From NCBI GenBank assembly GCA_949752735.1, contig OX457037.1:71279829-71343828 (forward strand): a DNA stretch of 64,000 bases, written 5' to 3'. The stretch comes from Lumbricus terrestris (lineage: Eukaryota; Annelida; Clitellata; Crassiclitellata; Lumbricidae). Each line of letters opens with the position of its first letter. Position 1 is the stretch's first letter. The position numbers and the translations under genes are program-made. Shown here piece by piece: positions 1-11,451 of this stretch. The notes beneath the pieces were generated by a model, which was not told the DNA's origin, did no database searches, and saw only the letters and a list, made by a program, of their open reading frames with translations.

Positions 1-87
1 GCTTCAGCCAGAGCAAGAAGAAATTTTAATGTATTTAAGCCAAGTTGCCCGTTTGTCAAACAACGAGACATTGAACAACTTGGTGGG

Positions 88-793
88 TAGGGCTGCCAAC
101 CGTCCCGGATTCGCCGGGACAGTCCCGGAATCGGCCCTGTGCGTCCCGTGTCCCGGATTGATCTCAAATTGTCCCGGAATTTGTGGTTGAAAAAATGTTG
201 TCAGTTTGCACCCTAAACTCGGCAAGTTGTGATGATTTTGCATTCTGTGCTGTTAAACCTAACGTTGTTGGCTGAACATCGAATGTTGGACAGTGCTGGG
301 TTCAAATCTTGAAAACTTTACAAACCACTGACACTCTGCAGTAGCCTATTGTGTCCTCAGTGGCGACGCCACAATTTCAGTTTCAGGGCTGAATCCTCGC
401 GAAGGAAATTTTCCATTTTCATTCGCCAAAATTTCTGACGACCTTTTTTTAGTCATTTGCTCGAAATGCCGAAATCATCTTCTGCATATGTTTTAGTGTT
501 AGGGGTGGGGGTCTAATCATGGAAATATTTCGTTTTTATATGTTAAGAAACCGGATGGTTTTTTATTAGCTGGCTTAGCCTACTACCTCCTGGCGCCGCT
601 ACTGTGTGTCTTATGTAGGCTACTGTTAGTCCGTTCTAATGCATTTTGAGAGATGACGTGTTGATTTTTCCATGACTTTGTGCCTGTGCAATATATGTGG
701 ATAGCCTACACTGAACAGTGTAAATTAGTATAAATGTCAGATGTAGTGACTGCGGGCGTCCCGGAATGGCGATATCAGAAGTTGGCAGCCCTA
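88..793. mobile_element. hAT-type DNA transposon (non-autonomous), with 8-bp TSD
   Basis: The ends form a terminal inverted repeat, TAGGGCTGCCAAC on the left and its reverse complement on the right. They fit the hAT end rule (C/T-A-R-N-G). The element is bounded by a perfect 8-bp duplication TTGGTGGG at 80-87 and 794-801. At about 0.7 kb, with no transposase frame, it is a non-autonomous copy. The left subterminal part repeats the word GTCCCGG several times. A second MITE (358-604) has inserted inside it, so this element is the older of the two. Confidence 0.85.
358..604. mobile_element. Nested hAT-like MITE (CAGTGGCG family)
   Basis: The left end is CAGTGGCGACGCCA and the right end TGGCGCCGCTACTG, an imperfect inverted repeat. 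Flanks TGTGTCCT (350-357) and TGTGTCTT (605-612) match at 7 of 8 bases, as an aged 8-bp target duplication would. It is about 250 bp long with no coding capacity and sits wholly inside the hAT element at 88-793. Related ends recur at 3823-3961. Confidence 0.7.
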
Positions 794-829
794 TTGGTGG
801 GCCAACAGCTCTAAATGTTCAAAACAGTA

Positions 830-985
830 AATGTTCGATTGTATAAACTTTACCGATCAATTGTCCACCGGTCATCTGTCGCCCGTTCAAGTGTCCGGCC
901 GTTCAATAGTCTCAACGGTCATCTAATACACCGTTCTACTGTCGCCGTTCTACTGTCGCACGTTCTTTTGTCGTCCGTTCAAATG
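830..985. repeat. Degenerate short tandem repeat (CGTTCtAcTGTCGc-like)
   Basis: A run of imperfect 10-14-bp units built around GTTC...TGTC, for example CCGTTCTACTGTCG repeated almost exactly near 940-960. The reading frames here are explained by the repeat itself and I do not treat them as genes. It abuts the left edge of the duplicated minisatellite unit. Confidence 0.6.
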
Positions 986-988
986 GCA

Positions 989-2752
989 TGTAACCATGGC
1001 AAGACAGAGATGCTCATAAGTGGGACTTAGCAAATTTAGCAATTCTATACAGATTAACAAGCTTACAATAGTAAGCGTACACATAGGTAAGAATATTTCG
1101 GGATAAGCAAGCCTTAACCAAGCGAATAACATTTCTGAAGGATAGAAAGCAAGGAAACAAACGACTAAGTCCGTTACAGAGAGAAATAGACGCTCTTCAG
1201 CTCTTCTCATAGTTGACCGCACTCGGAAAATTTCGGATTGCACATCACTCCTTCAAAGAAGAATTAAAACATACATTTTTAGGATGACTGTAAAATGTGA
1301 GCGTTTGTATTGGATCAATAGAAATCAACTTATCTATATATTTACTTACTGTGCTGAGAGCGCATGTAAAAGTCATTCTGCGAGAGGCGCAGCATAGCTT
1401 TTAGACACGTTATGATACAGACCCGTACTTAAGTATTACTGCTTCTTTAGAATGCTTAAAAAATGACAAACAGCAGACCGTACAAAAAGTCCGTACATTC
1501 TTCTTTCATACTCTTTCACTACGGACGATCAACTATGAATCCTACTTTTATATTCTTTCCTTTTAGCTTCTGCATTGTATGCCTCTTTATCCAAATTTAT
1601 CCAATTGAGTTACATCACAAATAATTAAGACAAAAATGAAAACCTAAAAACTAAAATTTTAATTCTGTGCAACAACCTGAGTAATGGAACCATCTCCTTC
1701 CACTGATGTCATAAAATTGTGCACATTATTCCACTCCTAAAACAAGCATAACCCTAAATCTTAAAACACAGGTATTGAAAAGCATAATCCTAAATCATGA
1801 AATACAGGTATTGAAGAGCATAATCCTAAATCTTAAAACACAGATATTGAAGAGCATAATAATAAACCTTGAAACACAAGTATTGTAAAGCATAATCCTA
1901 AATCTTAAAACACAGGTATTGAAGAGCATAATCCTAAATCTTAAAACACAAGTATTGTAAAGCATAATCCTAAATCTTAAAACACAGGTATTGAAGAGCA
2001 TAATCCTAAATCTTAAAACACAAGTATTGTAAAGCATAATCCTAAATCTTAAAACACAGGTATTGAAGAGCATAATCCTAAATCTTAAAACACAAGTATT
2101 GTAAAGCATAATCCTAAATCTTAAAACACAGGTATTGAAGAGCATAATCCTAAATCTTAAAACACAAGTATTGTAAAGCATAATCCTAAATCTTAAAACA
2201 CAGATATTGAAGAGCATAATAATAAATCTTAAAACACAGGTATTGAAAAGCGTAATCCTAAATCTTAAAACACAGGTATTGAAGAGCATAATCCTAAATC
2301 TTAAAAGACAAGTATTGAAAAGCATAATCCTAAATCTTAAAACAGGCATTGAAGAGCATAACCCTAAATCTTAAAACAGGCATTGAAAAGCATAATTATA
2401 AATCTTAAAACACAGGTATTGAAAAACATAATCCTAAATCTTAAAATACAGGTATTGAAAAGCATAATCCCGAATCTTAAAATAGGCATTGAAGAGCATA
2501 ACCCTAAATCTTAAAACAGGCATTGAAAAGCATAAATCTTAAAACACAGGTATTGAAGAGCATAATCCTAAATCTTAAAGCTTGGTGTAAATTCAAACGA
2601 TAGTGAAGGATCTCACTCGGTAAATAATATTCATAGAAAACTGAGCAGGGTTGAGGTCACATGCGGTCACTATAGGCCTACGAAATAGAGTACATGTACA
2701 TTTTATTTGTTCAAGCTTTAGTCTGTTATTGTAGATTGACTGTGTGTCTGCT
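989..2752. repeat. Duplicated dispersed unit, copy A (carries 36-bp minisatellite)
   Basis: From the segment beginning ATGGCAAGACAGAGATGCTC to the segment around GTAGATTGACTGTGTGTCTG, this stretch is closely matched, base for base over long runs, by 40723-41880. The two copies are in the same orientation and share unique left and right arms around a 36-bp minisatellite that is much longer in copy A. No terminal inverted repeat or clean target duplication was found. It may be a non-autonomous mobile unit (Helitron-like elements often carry minisatellites) or a segmental duplication. Hydrophobic minus-strand frames in the left arm are not conserved between copies and are not called genes. Confidence 0.75.
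1745..2580. repeat. 36-bp minisatellite, about 23 units, with 72-bp higher-order period
   Basis: The unit is roughly CATAATCCTAAATCTTAAAA followed by CACAGGTATTGAAGAG. In 1890-2200 two variants alternate strictly (CAGGTATTGAAGAG and CAAGTATTGTAAAG), giving a 72-bp dimer period. Because 36 is a multiple of three, the minus strand stays open for 184 codons as a 12-residue repeat (VLRFRIMLFNTC / VLRFRIMLYNTC). I treat this as a by-product of the period rather than a gene, since there is no supported start and no conserved flanking frame. Confidence 0.9.
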
Positions 2753-3240
2753 TGTATGCATAAGGGCCTAATGAATATGTCACTTCGTAGAAACTGAAGA
2801 ACAGATCTTTATACACATTATATCTCTTAAACAGAGATAATTATATTTTATGCCCATAAATTTTAATAACTGTCTAATTGGAGCACATGTAGCTTAAGTG
2901 TTGTTTCTGAGAATCTTAAGAACTAGTGCATGCATATACATGTAGATAAACAGCCTATGTAGTATGTAGCCCACACTCATGAATGTAACCAAATAATTAT
3001 TTTATTGCATTTGCCATTGAAGTTTTATGGCTGCCTGACCAAATCAAAGGAAGTGTCGAATTTCAATATTATCATATTAATCTGTTAACTACCATACAAA
3101 ACTATAAAAAGCAATGCACATTTATTTAAATTTTATCGACTATAAAATTCTAATGCACATACGCATTTTGAATTATTTTCAACGTGAACTGGAGTGATTG
3201 AATCCAACTACACTCTCATGTGCCGTTGGTACTTGGTAGG
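2753..3240. other. AT-rich intergenic stretch, nothing recognised
   Basis: No reading frame, inverted repeat or tandem repeat that I can support. Two TAGGCCTA-like words occur nearby, as in much of the left half of the window. Confidence 0.5.
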
Positions 3241-3267
3241 CCTACTTTACATAGGGTACATAGTTCT

Positions 3268-3545
3268 GTTCTCAGCCATCCTCGTTTCGAGGTTCGGCCG
3301 CATCATCAACACTATTCCTCCAGCATCTCCTGTCTTCCGCCAGTCGTATCATTTCATCCATTTCCAATCCCGTCCAGTCCTTTATGTTCCCCAACCAGCT
3401 TGTTCTCGGTCTTCCTCCTTTCCGATTTCCCGGCATTGTGCCTTGCATGATGTCTTTCTCCAAGCATATTCCCTCTCTTCTCATGATGTGTCCGAGGTAA
3501 ATAAGTTTTCTTTCCTTTACCGTCCTCAGAGGACTCCTCTCCACA
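3268..3545 (-). mobile_element. RTE-type LINE fragment, C-terminal end of the polyprotein
   Basis: The minus strand encodes about 90 residues ending the RT polyprotein of an RTE/BovB-like LINE. It shows the typical post-RT pattern: LIYLGHIMRREG, then IMQGTMPG, then GRPRTSW, then a W-R-N-S-V-D-D-A end. The same tail ends the longer RTE copy at 24740-25990, including the sequence after the stop (GAGGATGGCT). The 5' part is missing, as expected for incomplete target-primed reverse transcription. Confidence 0.8.
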
Positions 3546-3822
3546 TAAATTCAAGAGCCAAAATTACATTTCTGCATTTTCCACGAATTAAATGGCATCT
3601 GCTTAATTTAATACCTTTTGTTCGCCTCCTTCTTATCTTCAAACCCGATCTACTCCTCGGGACCACTCAAATAATTCTACTCGGTCGATTTAATTTCGAA
3701 TATCGTAACAGTTGAGGCGTGTATGTTCAGAGTCTCTTTACCAAGTTGTGTCGATAGAGCGCGACAGGTGATAACAGAGTCTAGCTAACTCTTCCAATCG
3801 AGCACTTCCTCACAGACTGTCA

Positions 3823-3961
3823 CAGTGGCGGCGCCAGAATTTCAGTTTTGGGGGGGCTAAAGGGGGTAAATCGTCCAAAATTTTTATTTTTACATGGGAG
3901 AAAAAATGGATGGCCTTTTTAAGGTGGGCTTAGCCCCTAGAGCCCCCTAGCGCCGCCACTG
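3823..3961. mobile_element. CAGTGGCGGCGCC inverted-repeat MITE
   Basis: Ends CAGTGGCGGCGCCAG and CTAGCGCCGCCACTG are inverted repeats enclosing about 110 bp of G-rich and T-rich sequence (GGGGGGGCTAAAGGGGG and its complement). No clean target duplication abuts the ends. CTTCCTCA lies 10 bp outside the left end and CTTCCTCG touches the right end, so the left boundary may have been altered. Confidence 0.65.
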
Positions 3962-4480
3962 CTTCCTCGTTGATAAGTGACTCAGTGACTCACTTACTGG
4001 TTGGTTATAATAATTTATTCGTCGAGGCACAAAGTGCATACCCTGTGTCCATAGGCAATCGTTGCGGTCGGTCGGTAGATTAAGCCCATCAGTGATTCAG
4101 TGACTAACGGTTGAGATAACTCCAATGAACCGCTGCTGCGGTCCTTTTTCACCGAAACGAAAACGCACGACTAGGCGGCTTACACGTAAGCCCACGTTAG
4201 TCGGTTACACGCAGAAAGGGATTGGCCTGATGATGGCGTGTAAGCTAGAAGTCACGTGCAAACTGCAAACTGAATATAGCGTTCCCTACCTTATAGTTGA
4301 TCACAATCCTTGCCAGAAATCATAAAGTCATTATTAATAATAACAATTTATGTCCGATACGGAAACTTAGCACCATTACACGTCTAAATGTTTCCAGGTA
4401 TCGAGCAAATTCTACATTTAGACCAAATAAACCGTTGGAAATGACGAAGAGGTCTTGGCCTAATGGATAGCGACATGGCT
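3962..4480. other. Stretch with no supported gene
   Basis: It holds short direct repeats of the word GTGACTCA/GTGATTCAGTGACT, and no coding sequence I can support. Confidence 0.4.
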
Positions 4481-5245
4481 CTTCCACGGTTCGTGACATG
4501 GGTGTTACTCTCGACTGTGAACTCAGTCTCAGCCAGCATGTCAACCTTGTTGCTCGAAGCTGTTACTACCAGCTTCGTCAACTTCGAGTGATTGCAGTCA
4601 TTGCACGCTCTCTCTCTCTCTCTCTCTCTCATGATGCGCTGGTAGTTCTTGTTCATGCCCTCATAACCAGTCGAATCGACCATTGTTGCTCAATCCTTGT
4701 TGCTCCCCCTTGGGGTTCTGGGACGGTTAGATCGGGTTCTGCGCTCTGCTGCCCGGCTCATTGGACGAATCCCTAAATTGTCCTCTGTTTCTACCTACAT
4801 GCGTGATGTGCTGCATTGGTTGCCAATAGCCCAACGCATCCATTATCGAATTGCTGCCCTGGTTTCTCGCTGTATCCTTGGTTGTGCTCCATCCTACCTG
4901 CGCGTTCTTTGTCGCCCAGTCTCTGACATTGAAGCGCGTCGGGCCCTTCGCTCTGCTGCGAAGGGGCAACTGCTTGTTCCACGGGCTCGCCTGGCTACCA
5001 GACAGCGCCGAGCCTTCTCGGTTGTGGGCCGTCAATTTGGAATGACCTCCTCCCTAACCTCCATCTCCTCCACCTGACCAGTCAATCCTTATTCCTCAAG
5101 TCCCTTAAATCCTTTTTCTTTTGCCGTGGCTGGGCTGGGAGCGCCTCTGAGTAGTTTCTTGAAGGGGCGCTATATAAATGCTAATAATGAATGAATGAAT
5201 AAATGAATGAATGAATGAATGAATGAACGAATGAATGAATGAATG
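4480..5245 (+). mobile_element. CR1/L2-like LINE 3' end with (GAAT)n tail
   Basis: Two overlapping frames (4498-4776 and 4697-5077) give the C-terminal region after reverse transcriptase. There is a GVTLDCELSLSQHV segment, then TSRIDHC, then AARLIGRIP, then LHWLPIAQRIHYRIAALV and a final [12 protein letters not shown]. The break between frames lies around a (CT)n run at 4607-4632 and just after, so the copy is dead. The 3' UTR carries the motif shared by most LINE tails here (GGGAGCGCCTCTGAGTAG, then GGGGCGCTATATAAAT) and ends in a GAATGAAT microsatellite. Confidence 0.85.
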
Positions 5246-5363
5246 GTTACATGGACAGGAAAAATGGAGCATGTTTAAAACTAACATTTTGGTTACACTT
5301 GCAATAGACCTATAAAAAGCAACAAATCTACCAAATTCTTCTGCTTTTTACTGTTCACAGGCT

Positions 5364-7531
5364 CAGGGCCGTAAATCCCGGGGAGGGAAGGGAGGGAATT
5401 CCCTCTCCACTTTAAAAGCTGGGGAGGGAGCGTGAAGGAATTCCCTCCCCACTTTTTCTCAGCTGCAGCACAAATGTTAGGGTACCGTAGGCAAGCTGTT
5501 GCTTGAAAGAGCTTGCTCTGTAGGATCAAAAGCCGAGATAGGATCTTCTCTTCAACGATACAAAGCGGGAGGAATTTATTATGTGACACATCACAGGCCC
5601 AATATATTATATAATCACACTGCAAGACTGCAGGAGTTAGCGGCCATTCAGTGAGAACACAGCTGATTACAATAATATATATATATATATAATTATATTA
5701 TCGCCATATATAATTATATATAGGGCGATTAGGTCTATATAATTATATCATACATGTAGACTCAAAATTGGCAAACTCCTAAATACCTTTGTGACTTGAA
5801 TCAATTGATGCACAAACCCACAGACAAACACCTCTACACAATCTCTTTCGCCTTCTCCGGTCTGCTGATATCCTTGATCTCCTAGTTCTTCGGGCAAGGA
5901 CTGACATGACCCAACCTTCAATTGCCAGTGTAGACACTTCTTTGTGGAACGACTCCCCTTTTCTCTATCCGTAGTAAGATCTTATCGTAGGTGACACCTT
6001 CCGCTGCTTAATTAAGTCTTTCTTATTTCCTCAGGGTTGTCACGCTGATCAAAGCGTCTCTGAATAGCTAGTATAGTAGGCTATATGCTGTAAGAAGCAC
6101 TTTATAAATTCTCATATGCAATGCAACACAATACATACATATGCATTCATGATTCGTGCATATATAACATGCACAGGCATATTGTATACAAGCTTACATA
6201 AGTACATAGTCTAATCATATTTGAAGCATAGGCGCAACCACGTCCTAAAAGTTGGGGGGGACCAAATGGGGATTCTTAGTAGCGAGCATGAAACTCGCAA
6301 AGCCGCGATTGCCGAAGGCAAGAAGCCCCTAACGATTAGGAGGTATGGAGGAGGGTCGTAAGCTCCCTCATGGGGGTATAGGGCGGAGGCTTGGGAGTGA
6401 GTGTGGACTCTCAGATCTGAAAGGAGAAATACTGATATCAGTTCATCTCGAGACCACATTAGCCAATACGGCCTATACACAGGATTACAAAGGATTGCAA
6501 ATAATTTTAAAGAAATAAAATTCATGAATAAAGTGCTGTGCGTTAAGTAATTTAAAAAGTCTAATCTTTTTCGTTTTCCAAACGAATCACTTCAAGCAGG
6601 ATTGTTTCCAGGTAAGTGCGATGAAAATTTTGCAAATGCACACTGCCTTCACTGTTAGAACAGCTTAATTTTCACATGGCCTACATAGGCCTATAAGCAA
6701 ATTATTATTAGTCATTGCCTAAATCTGTGCATCAGAAAAGTGACAAACAGCATCATAAAAATTATCATTGTGATCACATTCCTGTCATGTTATTTCTTCC
6801 ACGTAAAGAATCTGTTTTGGTCGCAGTTTGCATTTGTAATCGCAATCACAATCTTGATATTTCTTCAGTGCCTCAGATATTAAGTCTTGGGGTTTAAGTC
6901 AAAAGAAATTCCGCCATTAACAAAATCGACAAGCAATTAAGGGAAGGCGAAAACGACAAAATGATATGAAAAAGTATCGTAGACTATATCTTATACATGT
7001 AGGAAGTAATGTACAATTAAAGTTGGTTTTATCCACCTTAAGCTATATATCTAAGCCTATATAATTGACTGAGGTTCACTCAACTTTTAAACATGTCTTA
7101 AACCATTGTCAACACATTTTAGAAGAATAAGAACCGACTTGTTGTTTGAGTTGATGATTAAACATTTGAAGCTTGCAACACCTAAATTTACAGCAGACCC
7201 TGCAAATTCATGAGTTGCTACACGTAGATATATATAGGCCTTCTAAGTTAACTACTAATCTATTCCGAGGCAGAAAATAAAAATGAAGAAAAACTAAGTG
7301 ACTAAATAAGCCCATCGCTTTCAACTGTTTTGGTTTGGTAAGAGACCCTAGTTGTGTTGTAGGCCTAGTTCGAACATAAAAGGCTATATGCAGTAGTGCG
7401 AACCAACCATTGTAACACTATTTAATTTAATCTATAAGGTGTCACTGAACTCAATGGTGTACTGCGTGAGTGAGGTAAAGGCCCGGGGGAAATTTTCCCT
7501 CCCCACATCTAGAAACAGATTTACGGCCCTG
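5364..7531. mobile_element. hAT-type transposon (2.2 kb, CAGGGCCGTAAATC ends), exact 8-bp TSD
   Basis: The left end CAGGGCCGTAAATC is matched by GATTTACGGCCCTG on the right. CACAGGCT at 5356-5363 is repeated exactly at 7532-7539. The left arm has a G-rich/C-rich self-complementary region (GGGAGGGAATTCCCTC) that recurs in part at the right arm. I see no intact transposase, and a LINE fragment (about 5815-6125) lies inside, so this is a non-autonomous or decayed copy. Confidence 0.88.
5815..6125 (+). mobile_element. CR1/L2-like LINE 3' fragment
   Basis: It is readable as LINE C-terminal remnants (RSADILDLLVLRARTDMTQ, then LWNDSP). The same degraded 3' motif follows (AAAGCGTCTCTGAATAGC, then GAAGCACTTTATAAAT). 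It is related to the fragments at 52036-52680 and 61660-61980 and heavily mutated. It lies inside the hAT element at 5364-7531. Confidence 0.6.
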
Positions 7532-9145
7532 CACAGGCTGCAAAGAAAAATGTTTGGATCTCGAACAGAAATTAGAGATAACAGGAAAGAACCATCATCG
7601 GTGCAGGTTAAACAGTTTGGTGATTCATGACAAATTTTATTTGTAGGCCTACATGTAAACCTCTGCCTTTTTAGTTATTTGTTTAGGATAATCTCTGTGG
7701 CGTTTCAGCCACAAGACAATGTTCGTTACGAGAAACGCGACCGGCTGCCTTGTTAAACTGAGCTGGACACAAGGCCGGAGCAGCGGTTACGCTCTTAAAG
7801 CAGCCAAACCGTGTATTTAGAAACAATATAGGTAAGGCGTAATTTCCCCTAGTAGAAAATTGTAGGTCTATCCTATAGGTTTAATTTATGTGGCGAAAAT
7901 GCGCTACGGAAATATGCGCAAAAAGAGCGCGACCGACAGCTTAGTGCCTGTAGAACTCAGCTGGAAGCAAGCGAGAGTAATAGCAACAATTATACTCGTA
8001 AAATAGCCCAATTTCTGCTTAAAACTCTATAGGTAGGATTAGAGTTAATTCTATAATTAATTTTAAGCTAGTCCAATAACTTTAATTTAAGGCGTAGGTT
8101 ACGGAGAAGTCGTTTAGGAAACGATGGAAAGAAACCCGGTGACGATCGGACAAGAACTGGATTTTTGGCGAATTAATGACGGTTTTTCTATACGGAAGAC
8201 CGATTATTGGTTTTATGCCAAAGTATAGCGTGCAAACAGCGATATTCCGGTGGAATAAAGCCTGCCATACGGTGCTTTGCTATATACGTGGAGTAGTGGC
8301 GACTGCTCCATGGTCAATGCATACGAATACTCTTTGTTACATTGATCTCTACGCAACTCAGGCACGTTGAATACTGTCAGTTGACATTGCTACGTTGGTT
8401 CGTTGGTGTCCAAGCGATTTCTGGTGAATTTGAAGGCGAAATATTGTATCTGATCGAATCTGCACCCGCAGAGGTTGTACGTTTTACCTGTACTGACGAT
8501 CTAGCGGCGGCCGACTGGGCATCGCCCCGCTACGACGCACTAGGAAGAGTTGGTGGTGGCTCATTCCTTTTGACTTGTGAATGCCTCCTGGCATTTAGTT
8601 CCTTGTTCGAACCTTGATAGTGAACTCCTGTTACTGTGGATAACTTTTGACCGCGTCAGCGCATCGGGTTGGGCGCGCATCGTTCATCGCGCGTCTTTCC
8701 CCTTGGCTGCCGGCCGTTGGCTACCGAGTGCCTCGGGCGCTGCGCATTCTGCCTTGGCGGATCGCGTAAAACCCTGCACAAGTGAATACGTTGGAGTGAG
8801 TGAAATACTGAAGAAGAGTGCAGTGAAGACTTCGACGTTGCTTGGCCGTCAAGTCGTGCGGGCGTAGGCGCATCTCTTCGGACGCCGACCGCCTCGGGCG
8901 CTGCCCGGCCAATCGAGAGCGCTTAGGGCGCCAGTGAGTCTTTAGTCTATCCTGTTTGATTGTGAACGTCAGTTACTTGTGCGCTCCGGTCTATTCATCG
9001 GTTTGGAAGTGCAACGTTCATCGCGCTTTCTTTCCCTTGATTGATCGCTAAGACCCGGTGAAGTCGAATACGCCAGTGAGAGTTAACGATAAGTTTACCC
9101 GTAAGCAGCCGGGTAGAGGCGGAAATAAGTAAGGGCGCAGCTCCC

Positions 9146-9229
9146 TTAACTCTTTCCCGCCGGATGGGGTCACCCGTGACCCCATTAACAGGATAGGCTA
9201 TCAAAACAATTCCGGCGGGTTAGGGTTAA
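9146..9229. mobile_element. 84-bp TTAA-flanked MITE (piggyBac-like)
   Basis: The element is flanked on both sides by TTAA (9146-9149 and 9226-9229). Its ends CTCTTTCCCGCCGG and CCGGCGGGTTAGGG are imperfect inverted repeats, with an internal palindrome ATGGGGTCACCCGTGACCCC. TTAA target sites and CCC-type ends fit piggyBac-derived miniature elements. It interrupts the GC-rich LTR-like region, so it is younger than that region. Confidence 0.6.
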
Positions 9230-9289
9230 TTCTGTCAAGCGTAGTGTACCAGACCGCGTTCGTCCGGGCACATACCCGGCCGACGCGTA

Positions 9290-10900
9290 ATTACAGTTAC
9301 ATCCAGCGATCGCCGCGCAACGGGCTTTCGCTTACCGGGTAACTTTGTCACCTGTGGTCCGATTCATTCGAGGCCGGGAGCAAAACCCTCCGTCTGGTCC
9401 GCGTGGTCGTGAATATACCAAGAGTTGGTTACTGGGAGTTCCTGGTGAAGTGGTAGAAGGTGGTAAAGTGCGCTACCAGCTTAAATTAAGCGTTACGTGG
9501 TTGGGGAGTTTCTAGTAGTAGTAGTGCGGTTTTTGTCCGCGATCGCCGCGCAACGGGCTTTTGCTCTACGGGCAACTCCGTCAGCTGTGATCCTAGCGAC
9601 TCCATCTTGGTGTCAAACTGCTCCTTTGGGTGAGGCGAGTACTTCGTCTGTTGAGAGTTAACGTGTGGCAGTGATAGTTTAGACGTTAGAAGCGCGCAAA
9701 GGTACCCCGTACTTCACGCGCAACTTTCGCTCTCAGATCACGCGCCGGTCTTTTGCGTGGTGCAGCAAAGACCGGCCGGCAACGAAAGTATCAGCGTGAA
9801 TAACTTTGTATCCTGTGGTCCAATCGTTTCGACCCAAGCGACAATCTCGTTCATCTTGACGAGTAGAAGATTTTTCCTGTTGAGAGTTTGTCAGCATCTG
9901 TTACGGTTTCCACGGTATAGTCTAGCGGAAACGCCTCGCGCGTGAAGCGACTTAGCCGACGCAAAACTTGGTTCCTCGGTCTTTCGCCTGGTGCCGCAAA
10001 GACCGGCCGCGTTTTCAGCGGCCTTGCCATCTGTCGTCTGATTCGTCCAATCTTGGTGTCCGATTGTTCGTCTCGACGAGGAGAATACTTTACCTGTGAA
10101 GAGTTAGTCAGTGACGGTTACGGCTTCAACGGTAGAAGCGCGCAAACTTGGTTTCCCCCGGCCTTCGCCTAGCGAATACAGGCCAGCAACGCAAGACCGA
10201 GCGACCGCGAGAGAGGTCGAAGTTTACCGGACAACTTTGTCAATCCTGGTCCGATTTACGTAAACTTGGTGTCAAACTGTTCGTCTTGGTGAGAGAAACG
10301 TTTTACCTGTTGAGAGTTAACGAATGTGAGTGAGTGTCTAGACGGTATTAACTCGCGAAGAGTTTCTCCCGGTCTTTGGCTGAACGCACGTCTTTCCCTT
10401 CGCGTACGGGCCGCGGCGCCGCCCTAGCGAGCGACCGTCCCCGTACAGGTCTGTGTTGGAGACCCGCGACTCCATACGTTCGCGATTGTATGAAATTGTA
10501 ATCTTGGCTCTTACGAATATCTTTACTTTCACCTACTGGTCTTTGCGTCGACCAAGTAGCAGGGTCGTGAGTGTTCGCTTAGCCATACCGGCTCGTATTT
10601 GTACGTGTGGGTTGAAGTCCACGGTAGACCGGGCCATCCACCGGTCGAGAGTGTATAACTTTGGTGTCTGTAGTCCGATCGTTACAAAGTTGGTGTCAGA
10701 TTGAACGTCACGCCGAGTTCTATCTTGTATACGTGTGAGTGAGTTACCTGTTCCTTGGGAAGGGCTTCGGAAAGCGATTCATTGGCCGTCGCCCGTGTAT
10801 TTCCCTTGTGTTACGTATCTTTGTCCGTTCTTGTCCGATCTGGTCGATCTTGGTGTCAGTCGTTTCAGCGCACCAAGACGATCGCGACTGTTACGTGAGT
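9290..10900 (+). repeat. Degenerate tandem array, period about 213-230 bp, roughly 7 units
   Basis: Two landmarks recur in the same order: CTGTGGTCCGAT...TTGGTGTCAAACTG, then CCTGTTGAGAGTTAACG. The second sits near 9651, 9880, 10096 and 10310, spaced by 229, 216 and 214 bp. The first sits near 9353, 9583, 9810, 10028, 10244, 10670 and 10838. Between landmarks are GGTCTTTCGC and CAAAGACCGG words that can pair. Units are diverged and non-coding; several long plus-strand frames here are chance results of high GC. Confidence 0.6.
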
Positions 10901-11451
10901 GAGAAAATATCCTTGGTGGATTAAACGGTGAAGGCTCGACAAGCTTTTCTTCGCCGATACTACGGTTTTCCCCGCCCGGTCGAGGAATTCGTAGGCGCAA
11001 AAGTTAGGGTTAAACAGAGCTGCCCTAACCGCTCCCTGTAGTTTACGCAGCGTGTCCCGGTTCCATAAGTCATAAGTTAATTTAGTTAAGGAAGTGTGTA
11101 TCCCTTAGCTAATTTTTAAGCCCCCTACAGTGGTACGATGCTGGTCTGTAGTCGCTAAACGCGAATCAGAAGCGGTACAAAGTCAGAGATCGTTGGCGCC
11201 TGTTGCGGCGAAAGAGTCGACAGTTCCAAGTACGAGTGTGCGCCTTCCTTGTGGGATAGCGCGGAGTTGAGAGAGAAACAAGTACGAGAGCGCCTGGCAA
11301 ACGCTGTATTCCTGGTTACGGTTGGTTTCGTTGTTGCGCGAATTGTACGAGAACTTCGCTTCTTAGCGAAGTACGGGTGGTCTCCCTAAAGGCCTGGTAC
11401 CAGAAAAACACATACAGAGAATTTTGACTGTCCTGTAGCGGACACGGGACG

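Larger units (their letters stand above)
7696..11129 (+). mobile_element. Putative very long LTR (3.4 kb) of a retrotransposon, GC-rich
   Basis: A sharp shift from AT-rich surroundings to GC-rich sequence starts near 7696 (TGTGGCG...). An LTR-like end falls at 11121-11129 (CCCCCTACA), giving TG...CA boundaries. The segment opens with two diverged direct copies of about 155-195 bp (from 7696 and from about 7891), each starting TGTGGCG and ending near TATAGGTA. A degenerate array follows (9290-10900). After the CA end comes TGGTACGATGCTGG, which could be a tRNA primer-binding site, and about 450 bp later a basic gag-like frame. No second LTR, pol or integrase is present, so the copy is truncated. 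The boundaries are inferred, and a satellite-like or other origin remains possible. Confidence 0.42.

Noticed and set aside
950..1243. Hydrophobic minus-strand frame in the left arm of the duplicated unit
   Set aside because: The corresponding region of copy B (40723-40990) has stops in this frame, so it is not conserved as protein.
1795..2349. 184-codon minus-strand open frame
   Set aside because: It is the translation of a 36-bp minisatellite, which stays open because the unit is a multiple of three.
3194..3715. 173-codon plus-strand frame
   Set aside because: Shadow of the RTE LINE fragment encoded on the minus strand at 3268-3545.
8176..10924. Many 60-96-codon frames on both strands in the GC-rich block
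   Set aside because: Low stop-codon density due to GC content; frames do not persist between array units and show no protein features.
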